A stretch of DNA of 64,000 bases from Bifidobacteriaceae bacterium (lineage in GTDB: Bacteria > Actinomycetota > Actinomycetes > Actinomycetales > Bifidobacteriaceae): assembly GCA_022650895.1 (NCBI GenBank), contig JALCQC010000001.1:1-64000 (forward strand), in the 5' to 3' direction. The notes below the pieces were generated by a model, which searched no databases, was not told where the DNA came from, and worked only from the letters and a program-made list of their open reading frames with translations. Below are positions 1 through 7,459 of the stretch, piece by piece. The position numbers were made by a program, and so were the translations under genes. Every line of letters begins with the position of its first letter. The stretch's first letter is position 1.

Positions 1-1
1 A

Positions 2-901
2 GTCGACCTCCGTGCTTTACGAAAGCACAGGATTACTCCTCGCCGTGTTGTCGCTCAAGTTGTCTGGTGGGTAGCTGTCTGTTTCATTGCAATGTTGACG
101 GTTGTTCCACTTGTATGGACGGTTGGCACCTCGTTCAAGCCGGCGAATGAAATACTGGGAAACACACTGGGAATTATTCCCAATAATCCGACCATCGGGA
201 ATTATGTGAAGCTCTTTGCCTCCTTCCCATTTGCTCGCTACATCTTCAACACTCTTGTGGTGACGATCGGCGGCATCCTCACCAACCTCATCTTTGGTTC
301 GGCGGCGGGTTATGCTCTTGCGAAGCTTAAGTTCCGTGGGCGGCACAGCATCTTTACCGCTTATCTTGCCTCGATGATGATTCCTGGAATCGTGACGATG
401 ATTCCCACGTTCCTGGTCTTAAGACATGCTCCGCTCGTTGGAGGAAACGATATTTTCGGCAATGGTGGAACTGGTTTCATCAACTCGTACTGGGCCATTA
501 TTCTTCCCGGAGGTGTGGGAGCGCTCGCAGTCTTCATGATGAGGCAGTTCTTCCTCACCCTCCCTGACGAACTAGGAGAAGCGGCTCGTGTGGATGGGGC
601 GAATGAATTCCAGATTTTCTGGAAGATTTATCTGCCTCTCGTCAAGCCGGGGTTGGCGGTTCTTGGAATTCTTACCTTCCAAGGAGGTTGGAATAATTTC
701 ATGTGGCCGTTGATCGTGTTGAACGATCCCGCGAAAATGACGGTTCAGGTTGGTCTTGCTGGCTTTACTGATGACACCTTTGGTACGCAGTATGGGCCGT
801 TGATGGCAGGCACCGTTCTTACGATGCTTCCGGTTCTGCTTGTTTTCTTGCTGTGCCAGAAATGGATCATTCAAGGAATTGCAACAACAGGAGGAAAGTA
901 A
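2..901 (+). CDS. Carbohydrate ABC transporter permease (MalG/LacG type), 5'-truncated by window edge
   Basis: This is the inner-membrane permease subunit of an oligosaccharide ABC importer (binding-protein-dependent transport family, MalG-like half). The reading frame is open from base 2 with no start in view, so the gene begins outside the window; 299 codons are visible before TAA at 899-901. Several hydrophobic membrane segments are present, and the cytoplasmic EAA loop that contacts the ATPase is clear (EAARVDGANEF, about nt 577-609). It lies 59 nt upstream of the binding lipoprotein on the same strand, as expected for a permease-permease-binding protein operon. The ATPase is not nearby; many such sugar systems share one ATPase encoded elsewhere. 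The substrate cannot be told from the sequence. Confidence 0.93.
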   Translation, partial: VDLRALRKHRITPRRVVAQVVWWVAVCFIAMLTVVPLVWTVGTSFKPANEILGNTLGIIPNNPTIGNYVKLFASFPFARYIFNTLVVTIGGILTNLIFGSAAGYALAKLKFRGRHSIFTAYLASMMIPGIVTMIPTFLVLRHAPLVGGNDIFGNGGTGFINSYWAIILPGGVGALAVFMMRQFFLTLPDELGEAARVDGANEFQIFWKIYLPLVKPGLAVLGILTFQGGWNNFMWPLIVLNDPAKMTVQVGLAGFTDDTFGTQYGPLMAGTVLTMLPVLLVFLLCQKWIIQGIATTGGK

Positions 902-960
902 AAAAAGAAATAGACGTTCCATGTTGGTTTGACAACGAAGTCACACTAGGAGGAAAAGTA

Positions 961-2217
961 ATGAAAGCTACCAAATTTATGCAAGTCGCGGCTGTGGTGC
1001 TGGCTGCGGGATTGTCGCTTGGAGGATGCGGCTCAGCCGCGGCGGGTTCTGAGTCGGGCGGTCGTCAGGAGATCACCTTCTGGGGGCCATGGGCTGGGGA
1101 TCAGATAGCGATGCTCGACCAGATGACGGCAAAATACAATAAGTCTCAGGACAAATACACGGTTAAGTATTCGGCTCAGTCGAGTGCAATGGAACAGAAG
1201 CTTCTTACGAGCATTGCAGCGGGCGATACGCCGGATGTGGTTTTGTGGGACAGTTTCCAAACCGGAACATATGCTCCTAAGGGTGCCTTGCTGCCTATTG
1301 ATGATTTAGTCAAGAAGGACAACATCGATACCAGTAGGTATTACCCTGCGGCGCTCGGACAGTTGCAGAGCGGCGGGAAGCTCTACGGGCTTCCTCTTGT
1401 CTCCGATGTTCGTGCGCTTGGATACAACACGGACATGTTTAAGAAGGCGGGAATTTCGGAGCCTCCGAAGACATGGGATGAGCTCTTGGCCGATGCAAAG
1501 AAGCTGGCTGTTCATAAGAACGGCAAGCTTGAAACGGCAGGGATTCTTTTCAGCCCGACTGATTTCGCCACCTACCTTTGGCAGGCTGGCGGCGAGATGT
1601 ATAAGGACGGCGGCAGAAAGACCGCTTATAACAGCCCAGAGGGTATGGAAGTTCTCAATTTTTGGCAGAAGATGCTCGATGCAGGTGTCTATGAGGTCGG
1701 CTTCGAGAACACCAAGACTGATCAGTTTGCAGCTGGAAATGCCGCGATGAGGCTTGATGCTCCATGGGATTGGGCGAATCTCAAAGCCAGTGGCGTTAAG
1801 TATGCTTTTGCCGAGCCCCCTGCCGGACCAAATGGAGACAAGGGAAGCATGACAGGTGGCTTCGGTCTTGCCATTCCTAAGGGTGCCAAGCATGCCGAAG
1901 GTGCCTGGGACTTCATCAAGTGGTTTGCGGCGAATGAAGACAACGAACTGGCTTTTTGCAAACTTGCACAGTGGCTGCCCGCTGACAAGGCCGTAGCACA
2001 AGATGACTATTTCAAGACCGACGAATGGACGCCGTTCGTCAAGTCCTTGGAGTTTGCCAAGGCTCGTCCGCAAACGCCTGGATGGCAGGAAGCTGCTCAA
2101 AAAGCATTGGATCCGTATTTCCAAAGGTTTATGAATGGAGAGCTTACGGCAAAGCAGGCTCTTGATCAGTCATCGCAGCAAATGGATTCTCTCTTGGCAA
2201 AGTCGTTTTCTGAATAA
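961..2217 (+). CDS. Extracellular sugar-binding lipoprotein of ABC importer (family 1 solute-binding protein)
   Basis: This 418-residue protein is the substrate-capturing lipoprotein of the adjacent ABC importer. The start ATG at 961 was chosen because an AGGAGG-like site lies at 949-955; an earlier in-frame Met at 853 falls inside the permease gene. The N-terminus has a positively charged stretch, a hydrophobic core and the lipobox LSLGGC, so lipidation at Cys23 after signal peptidase II cleavage is expected. The mature part shows family 1 features, such as the early ITFWGPWAG strand and the VVLWDSF segment. Together with the permease before it and the convergent GntR/LacI-like regulator after it, it forms a sugar-utilisation locus. 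Its ligand is unknown; an oligosaccharide is likely from family membership. Confidence 0.93.
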   Translation: MKATKFMQVAAVVLAAGLSLGGCGSAAAGSESGGRQEITFWGPWAGDQIAMLDQMTAKYNKSQDKYTVKYSAQSSAMEQKLLTSIAAGDTPDVVLWDSFQTGTYAPKGALLPIDDLVKKDNIDTSRYYPAALGQLQSGGKLYGLPLVSDVRALGYNTDMFKKAGISEPPKTWDELLADAKKLAVHKNGKLETAGILFSPTDFATYLWQAGGEMYKDGGRKTAYNSPEGMEVLNFWQKMLDAGVYEVGFENTKTDQFAAGNAAMRLDAPWDWANLKASGVKYAFAEPPAGPNGDKGSMTGGFGLAIPKGAKHAEGAWDFIKWFAANEDNELAFCKLAQWLPADKAVAQDDYFKTDEWTPFVKSLEFAKARPQTPGWQEAAQKALDPYFQRFMNGELTAKQALDQSSQQMDSLLAKSFSE

Positions 2218-2263
2218 TCCTATTCTTTAGAACTCGCTTTTCTGAGAGGAATAAGTCAGTAAT

Positions 2264-2347
2264 AAACACCTCGTTACAAACAGGGCATGTAATCTTTGCG
2301 GTTGATTCCGCGAGGATGGGTGCAGTGCTTGCGGCGAGGTGTTTTTT
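2264..2347 (+). terminator. Long-range stem with T-tract after sugar ABC operon
   Basis: A 10-bp perfect stem pairs 2264-2273 (AAACACCTCG) with 2335-2344 (CGAGGTGTTT) and runs into six T residues at 2342-2347. The roughly 60-nt interior holds a smaller perfect hairpin (GCGG 2298-2301 with CCGC 2308-2311). It probably terminates the sugar operon, but the loop is much longer than in ordinary intrinsic terminators, so a structured small RNA is also possible. The rest of the gap (2345-2494) shows nothing else I can interpret. Confidence 0.5.
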
Positions 2348-2494
2348 GTCATTGCTTGCATATTGAGCAACGGGGGAAGAGTGTCCAAAGGATTTTGCTG
2401 TGGCCAAGGTTCTTATCGGAACTTTCCCTATGACCTTAAATTTTGAAAACACATGTGCGGTGCAATGCGTTCAGAAGGTGGAATAAGAGGTAAT

Positions 2495-3598
2495 TTAGCC
2501 CTTCTTGCGGAGTTCAATCGTGGATTGGCCCTCCACGATTGAAGTGGAAAGCAATATCTGGGTAGTGAGGGGTCCATTCTGTATTTGATTCAACGACAGT
2601 TCAATTGATTTGCTTCCAATCACACCCTGTTGCTGCTCAACGTGGGTAAATCTGAAGAGTTCACGGTCAAAAGAGTAGTTAGCATGGTCAAAGCAGACTA
2701 CGGAGACATCATCCGGAACCGTCTTTTTGATTCGTCTCAGTGCCTCTCTGACGAGCAGGGCAATGTTGTATTCTCCCGCCACGCACGCAGTGATGTCAGG
2801 ATGTTTTTTGAAAAAGGCGCTCAACAGTTTAATGTCACTCTCCTCTTCGGAGGGTTTGGCGCCGGGGAGAGTGGAACTTATAGTGTTCAGTAGAAAATCA
2901 TCGTTCAGGGAAATGCTGTTGCTCGCGTGGGCAAGTGCCCAGCCACGGCGCCTATAACTATTCGAGGATGTATGCGAACTGGAGGATATGAAGGCAACGT
3001 TCTTGTGCCCGAGTGAGAAGAGATATTTAGTGGCACTTCTTGCAGCATCGACATTATCGCTTGAGACCGTTGCGACAGGAACGCCTTGGAAGACCCTGTC
3101 GATGATCGTGACTGGAAATTTCTTTGAGATGAGATCCAGGATTGTCTTCGGAATGAAATCAGAGTCACTTGGAAGCAGAACCAGACCGTTGACACCGGCG
3201 TCGATGGCGGAAGAAATTTCCTCCTCCTCCACTTCGTTGTCTCCAAAAGTCGTGCTGAGGAGAAGATGAGCTTTTCCCCGCGCTTGTTTAAGCGCTCCCT
3301 CCAAAAGTGGAGTTCCGAAGGAATCGGCAAAACTCGTCATGATGAAGGCGATGGTTGGAAGATGGGATTTTGCTTGGTTGTTGTAATCGGGAGTCAGATT
3401 CGTCACTGTCGTGCCAATGCGAGGTTGGCGGGTGATGAAACCTTCTTCGCGGAGGATATCGAGAGCTCTGCGCACCGTAATCGCGCTCACCGCGTATGTG
3501 TCACAAAGTTGCTTCACAGAAGGAAGTTTGCTCCCCAAGGGGTATTTCCCTGCGTGAATATCATCACGCAACTTTTCATACACTTCCTGATAGAGCAT
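2495..3598 (-). CDS. GntR-family regulator with LacI-like sugar-binding domain
   Basis: This 367-residue transcription factor has an N-terminal winged-helix GntR DNA-binding domain (about residues 1-70; LPSVKQLCDTYAVSAITVRRA is typical of the HutC/AraR-like groups). A C-terminal periplasmic-binding-protein-like domain of the LacI/GalR type follows (about residues 80-360; recognisable stretches are GVNGLVLLPS and HKNVAFISSSSH). This is the AraR-like domain arrangement, normally released from DNA by a sugar. The start was placed at ATG 3598 rather than TTG 3601 because a strong AAGGAGGAG site (3605-3613) sits 6 nt ahead. It converges on the sugar transporter operon and is its likely local regulator. 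An AT-rich repeated sequence just upstream may be its autoregulatory operator. Confidence 0.88.
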   Translation of the reverse strand: MLYQEVYEKLRDDIHAGKYPLGSKLPSVKQLCDTYAVSAITVRRALDILREEGFITRQPRIGTTVTNLTPDYNNQAKSHLPTIAFIMTSFADSFGTPLLEGALKQARGKAHLLLSTTFGDNEVEEEEISSAIDAGVNGLVLLPSDSDFIPKTILDLISKKFPVTIIDRVFQGVPVATVSSDNVDAARSATKYLFSLGHKNVAFISSSSHTSSNSYRRRGWALAHASNSISLNDDFLLNTISSTLPGAKPSEEESDIKLLSAFFKKHPDITACVAGEYNIALLVREALRRIKKTVPDDVSVVCFDHANYSFDRELFRFTHVEQQQGVIGSKSIELSLNQIQNGPLTTQILLSTSIVEGQSTIELRKKG

Positions 3599-3619
3599 CA
3601 ACGTCTCCTCCTTGAGAAA

Positions 3620-3660
3620 TTACATATACAGAATATATACAGAATATAACCATATATTAG
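3620..3660. promoter_or_regulatory. AT-rich repeated operator/promoter region of the GntR-LacI regulator
   Basis: Just upstream of the regulator's ribosome-binding site the sequence contains two close copies of ATATACAGAATAT-like motif (from about 3622 and 3633), followed by a TATA-rich run. It provides -10-like hexamers for leftward transcription and looks like a direct-repeat operator. The assignment is inferred from position and composition only. Confidence 0.4.
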
Positions 3661-3800
3661 TTGACACGTGGTGAGTCGTAAGAAAGACACGGGAATTCGG
3701 CACGGAGACAGTTGGTTGCGAGTGCGTCGGAGCGACCTTCCTAGTAGATTACCTATAGAGGTAGTTGGGGAAGTGCGTATCGAGTAAAAAGGAGTGCATG

Positions 3801-4544
3801 ATGATGAAGGTAAGCGTTATCGGGGCAAAAGGGCGTATGGGTGCCACAGTGACTAACGCGGTTGAACAGGCCCCCGATATGCAGGTGGGTTTGACCCTTG
3901 ACGCCGGCGACGACCTCGCTCAGGTCACTCCCCAGAACACCGATGTCGCGGTTGATTTTACCGTTCCCTCCGTTACCTTCGACAATGTCCTTGCGTTGAT
4001 CAAGCAGGGTGTCAACGTGGTGGTGGGTACCACTGGTTGGACGGACGAACGTTTGGCGGCTGTACGCGATGCCCTTGCGGATCGCCCCAAGCAAGCCGTA
4101 TTCATTGCTCCGAATTTCGCCATCTCTGCGGTTCTTGCCGATTACTTCTCGGGCATTGCCGCACGTTACTTTGAATCCGCAGAAGTGATCGAGCTGCATC
4201 ATCCCGACAAGGTCGATGCGCCGTCCGGAACCGCGCTCCACACCGCCCACTCCATCGCCGAGGGTCGCAGGGCTGCAGGCCTTGGCCCCGTTCCTGACAA
4301 CACTCAGACCGATGACAGTTCGCGTGGCCAAGTGGTGGAGGGCATTCACGTGCATGCGGTTCGTCTGCGCGGCCTGAATGCCCATGAGGAATCGCTTTTT
4401 GGAAACGCGGGGGAGCAGCTCACCATTCGAGCAGACAGCTTTGACCGCAGTTCCTTCATGCCGGGAGTCCTCATGGCGGTTCGCAAAGTGTCGCAGCATC
4501 CGGGCCTGACCGTTGGCTTGGACTCATTCCTGGACCTTAAGTAG
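3801..4544 (+). CDS. dapB: 4-hydroxy-tetrahydrodipicolinate reductase
   Basis: DapB reduces 4-hydroxy-tetrahydrodipicolinate with NAD(P)H in the diaminopimelate/lysine pathway that feeds peptidoglycan and protein synthesis. The N-terminal Rossmann motif VIGAKGRMG and the family signature ELHHPDKVDAPSGTA (substrate-binding and catalytic His/Lys region) are clear. Three consecutive in-frame ATGs occur at 3798, 3801 and 3804; with GGAG at 3791-3794, 3801 or 3804 gives the best spacing, and I chose 3801 (247 residues). It is followed 73 nt later by dapA, which has its own promoter-like box, so the two are adjacent but perhaps separately initiated. Confidence 0.95.
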   Translation: MMKVSVIGAKGRMGATVTNAVEQAPDMQVGLTLDAGDDLAQVTPQNTDVAVDFTVPSVTFDNVLALIKQGVNVVVGTTGWTDERLAAVRDALADRPKQAVFIAPNFAISAVLADYFSGIAARYFESAEVIELHHPDKVDAPSGTALHTAHSIAEGRRAAGLGPVPDNTQTDDSSRGQVVEGIHVHAVRLRGLNAHEESLFGNAGEQLTIRADSFDRSSFMPGVLMAVRKVSQHPGLTVGLDSFLDLK

Positions 4545-4582
4545 TCCATCTTTTAAGTCCTCTTTTATCCCGTGAAATCTAC

Positions 4583-4617
4583 TTTCAGCGTCCCCGGCGC
4601 AAGATAGGCTAAACACT
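4583..4617 (+). promoter_or_regulatory. dapA promoter, leaderless type
   Basis: A TAGGCT -10 box at 4605-4610 lies 7 nt before the dapA ATG (4618), with a weak TTTCAG -35-like hexamer at 4583-4588. There is no Shine-Dalgarno sequence. This geometry places the transcription start on the ATG, as in actinobacterial leaderless mRNAs. Confidence 0.6.
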
Positions 4618-5526
4618 ATGAGTGAGTCACATATGCATCTTCTTGATCCCGCACCCTTTGGGCGCGTCATTCCTGCGATGGTCACTCCCATGACCAAAAA
4701 CGGCGACATCGATTTCGATGCCGCGGCGAAGCTTGCTCAGAATCTTGTGGCAGACGGAGCCGATGGACTGCTGGTAAATGGCACCACAGGAGAGTCTCCC
4801 ACCACTCATATGGATGAGAAGGCGGACCTCGTTCGCGCTGTCAAGGAAGCTGTCACAGTTCCCGTCATCTCGGGATCAGGTTCCAACGACACCGCACACA
4901 CTGTCCGCATGAGTGAAATCATGCAGGAAGCAGGTGCAGACGGTCTGCTGGTGGTGGCTCCTTACTATTCGCGTCCCTCCCAGAACGGGATCGTGGCGCA
5001 CTACGCCTCTGTCGACAAGGCAGTGAGCGCCCCCATGATTGTTTATGACGTTCCGGGCCGTACCGGCGTCAAAATTGAAGTGAATACATATTGCCGCCTT
5101 GCTGAGCTTCAGCATGTCACGGCAGTGAAAGATGCCACGGGCGATCTCGCCGGTGCCATTAAGAAGCACGCCGCCACCGGCCTCACCTGGTATTCAGGCG
5201 ACGATGGAATCGTTCTTCCGTTCCTTTCCATGGGAGCGGTGGGCGTCATCTCCGTCATTGCGCATGTGGCAAGTGCACCTCTCCAAGAGATGATGAAGGC
5301 TTTCGACAGTGGTGACATCCGTCACGCACGCGAAGTGGCCGTTCGCCTGAGTCCTCTCGTCGATGCCTTGAACGGTGACGGCTTCCAAGCCGTCATGGCA
5401 AAGGCAGCCCTTCAGATCAAGGGATACATTCCCGGTTCCTTCATGCGTCTGCCAAATGTTGGCCCCGGCGCCAAGGAACTTGACAAAGCAGAAGAGGGAA
5501 TGCGTTCATCCGGACTTCTCGGCTGA
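4618..5526 (+). CDS. dapA: 4-hydroxy-tetrahydrodipicolinate synthase
   Basis: DapA condenses pyruvate and aspartate semialdehyde, the committed step of the diaminopimelate/lysine branch. The 302-residue protein is of normal length. It has the pyruvate-binding GTTGES motif, the catalytic Tyr in YDVPGRTG (Tyr143) and the Schiff-base Lys in AVKDATGD (Lys171), 28 residues apart as in characterised enzymes. The first ATG is preferred because a TAGGCT box lies 7 nt upstream and no ribosome-binding site is visible; a second Met at residue 6 is possible. It lies between dapB and RNase J, a common actinobacterial order. Confidence 0.96.
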   Translation: MSESHMHLLDPAPFGRVIPAMVTPMTKNGDIDFDAAAKLAQNLVADGADGLLVNGTTGESPTTHMDEKADLVRAVKEAVTVPVISGSGSNDTAHTVRMSEIMQEAGADGLLVVAPYYSRPSQNGIVAHYASVDKAVSAPMIVYDVPGRTGVKIEVNTYCRLAELQHVTAVKDATGDLAGAIKKHAATGLTWYSGDDGIVLPFLSMGAVGVISVIAHVASAPLQEMMKAFDSGDIRHAREVAVRLSPLVDALNGDGFQAVMAKAALQIKGYIPGSFMRLPNVGPGAKELDKAEEGMRSSGLLG

Positions 5527-5577
5527 ACGTTTCCCTCGCAACCCCCTCAGGGGGAGAAACAGAAAAATCACTACTCT

Positions 5578-7383
5578 ATGGCAAAAGAACAGAATTCCAA
5601 TCGTTCAAAAAATACCGCACGTGGTAATCGTGCGAAAAAATCGGGCGCACCTCGCTCCTCGCGTTCCCGCACAGTGAAAAGTGCGACGCCTGAGAGTGAA
5701 GTGGGATTGGTCGCTCCACCGAAGTATCGCAAGGGTTCCATGCGCATCGTACCGCTGGGTGGCCTTGGTGAAATTGGCCGTAACATGAACGTGATCGAAT
5801 ACAACGGTCGCCTTCTTCTCATTGACTGCGGCGTACTCTTCCCGGAAGAGGAACAGCCGGGCGTTGACCTCATTCTTCCCGATTTCTCCTACATCAAGGA
5901 TCGTCTCGACAAGGTCGACGGACTGGTGCTCACGCACGGCCACGAGGATCACATCGGCGGCGTTCCCTACCTGCTGCAGCTGCGGAAGGACATTCCCCTC
6001 ATCGGTTCCAAGCTCACGCTGGCCTTCGTTGAGGCAAAGTGCAAGGAACACCGCATCAACCCGAAGATGATTGAGGTCGATGGTCACGACAAGCTCAAGG
6101 TGGGTCCCTTCAACCTTGAATTCGTCGCCGTCACGCACTCCATTCCGGACGCACTCGCGGTTTCCGTGAAGACTCCGGCAGGACACATCATCGATACCGG
6201 TGATATGAAGCTTGATCAGCTGCCTCTCGACGGACGCATCACCGATCTGCGTGAATTCGCAAAGCTCGGTGAACAGGGCGTGGATCTCCTGATGGTCGAT
6301 TCCACAAACGCCGAGGTGCCCGGCTTCGTGAAGCCAGAGGTCTCCATTGGTCCGGCACTCGACAAGGCGTTCAACGACGCAAGCCGCAAGATCATCGTGG
6401 CGAGCTTCTCCAGCCATGTCCACCGCGTTCAGCAGGTAGTTGACACCGCACACAAATACGGCCGTAAAGTCGTATTCGTGGGACGCTCCATGGTTCGCAA
6501 CATGGGCATCGCCTCGGATCTTGGCTTCCTGCATCTTCCTGAGGACACCGTGGTCGATCTGAAGCAGGCCAAGGACATTCAGGACAACAAGATCGTCTAC
6601 ATGTGCACCGGTTCCCAGGGTGAGCCCATGGCGGCCCTCGGTCGCATCGCGGATGGGAATCATCCCACCATCACCGTAGGTGAATTCGATACGGTGATTC
6701 TGGCGAGCTCGCTCATTCCGGGCAACGAGCACGAGGTCTACAAGATCATCAACAAGCTCACCCGTCTCGGGGCAAAGGTGGTCAACCGCGACAATGCGGC
6801 CATCCACGTCTCCGGTCACGCCGACGAAGGCGAGCTTCTGTACTTCTACAACATCGTTCAGCCGAAGAACGCCATGCCGATCCACGGTGAGTCCCGCCAT
6901 CTGGTGGCGAATGGTCTCATCGCGGTCAAGACGGGCGTGGATCCTCAGAACGTGGTTCTCGCCGAAGACGGCGACGTGGTGGATCTCTATCACGGCAAGG
7001 CAGGCATCGTTGGGTCGGTGCCCTGCAACTACGTGTACGTCGATGGCGACTCGGTGGGTGAGCTCACCGATGACGAACTTGAGAAGCGCAGGATTCTGGG
7101 TGAAGAGGGCTTCGTCTCCTCCTTCGTGGTGGTTGATACCGAAGCGCACGAGGTCGTCAAGGGGCCGCGCATCTATCTCAACGCCGTTGCCGAGGACGAA
7201 TCCGAATTCGATCAGGTTCGCTCTCAGATCATTCAGCAGCTTGAGGATGCCATGATGGACGGCACCTCCGATACGCACAAGCTGCAGCAGATCATGCGCA
7301 GGACGTTGGGCAACTGGGTTTCCCGCAAGTTGCACCGTCGCCCGATGATCGTTCCGGTGGTCGCGGATATCGCCGAGGAGTAG
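5578..7383 (+). CDS. rnj: Ribonuclease J
   Basis: This 601-residue metallo-beta-lactamase/beta-CASP ribonuclease is expected to carry out 5'-3' exonucleolytic and endonucleolytic mRNA decay and rRNA maturation in the cytoplasm. The zinc motif HGHEDH (His120-His125) sits in LTHGHEDHIGG. Further ligands appear in VTHSIPDA and DTGDMK, and the beta-CASP region ends with HVSGHAD. The N-terminal 45 residues are rich in Ser, Arg, Lys and Asn and precede the catalytic core, as in actinobacterial RNase J. No clear ribosome-binding site precedes the ATG; a small CCCCC/GGGGG hairpin occupies 5540-5554. The position after dapA matches many actinobacterial genomes. Confidence 0.95.
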   Translation: MAKEQNSNRSKNTARGNRAKKSGAPRSSRSRTVKSATPESEVGLVAPPKYRKGSMRIVPLGGLGEIGRNMNVIEYNGRLLLIDCGVLFPEEEQPGVDLILPDFSYIKDRLDKVDGLVLTHGHEDHIGGVPYLLQLRKDIPLIGSKLTLAFVEAKCKEHRINPKMIEVDGHDKLKVGPFNLEFVAVTHSIPDALAVSVKTPAGHIIDTGDMKLDQLPLDGRITDLREFAKLGEQGVDLLMVDSTNAEVPGFVKPEVSIGPALDKAFNDASRKIIVASFSSHVHRVQQVVDTAHKYGRKVVFVGRSMVRNMGIASDLGFLHLPEDTVVDLKQAKDIQDNKIVYMCTGSQGEPMAALGRIADGNHPTITVGEFDTVILASSLIPGNEHEVYKIINKLTRLGAKVVNRDNAAIHVSGHADEGELLYFYNIVQPKNAMPIHGESRHLVANGLIAVKTGVDPQNVVLAEDGDVVDLYHGKAGIVGSVPCNYVYVDGDSVGELTDDELEKRRILGEEGFVSSFVVVDTEAHEVVKGPRIYLNAVAEDESEFDQVRSQIIQQLEDAMMDGTSDTHKLQQIMRRTLGNWVSRKLHRRPMIVPVVADIAEE

Positions 7384-7389
7384 GTCATG

Positions 7390-7440
7390 GAGGCTGGTCA
7401 GGGTTCGTCCCTGCCCAGCCTCTGCCTTCAGCGTTGGTTT
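7390..7440 (+). terminator. Strong hairpin between RNase J and pepN
   Basis: GAGGCTGG (7390-7397) pairs with CCAGCCTC (7415-7422). Inside it CAGGG (7399-7403) pairs with CCCTG (7409-7413) around a TTCGT loop. The T-rich stretch GGTTTTA follows only after about 14 nt, so the termination signal is imperfect, but the stem is strong. Confidence 0.55.
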
Positions 7441-7459
7441 TAGTCGAAAGGGGCACTAT

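Noticed and set aside
2144-2452. 102-residue minus-strand frame containing a CPVC motif
   Set aside because: Overlaps the binding-protein end and the hairpin; no ribosome-binding site or homology signs, and CxxC alone is not evidence.
5540-5554. CCCCC/GGGGG hairpin as dapA terminator
   Set aside because: Only a 5-bp stem with a 3-nt loop and no T-tract.
5605-7335. 576-residue open frame on the minus strand
   Set aside because: It lies exactly antisense to RNase J, whose motifs are unmistakable; long antisense frames arise from the high-GC codon bias.
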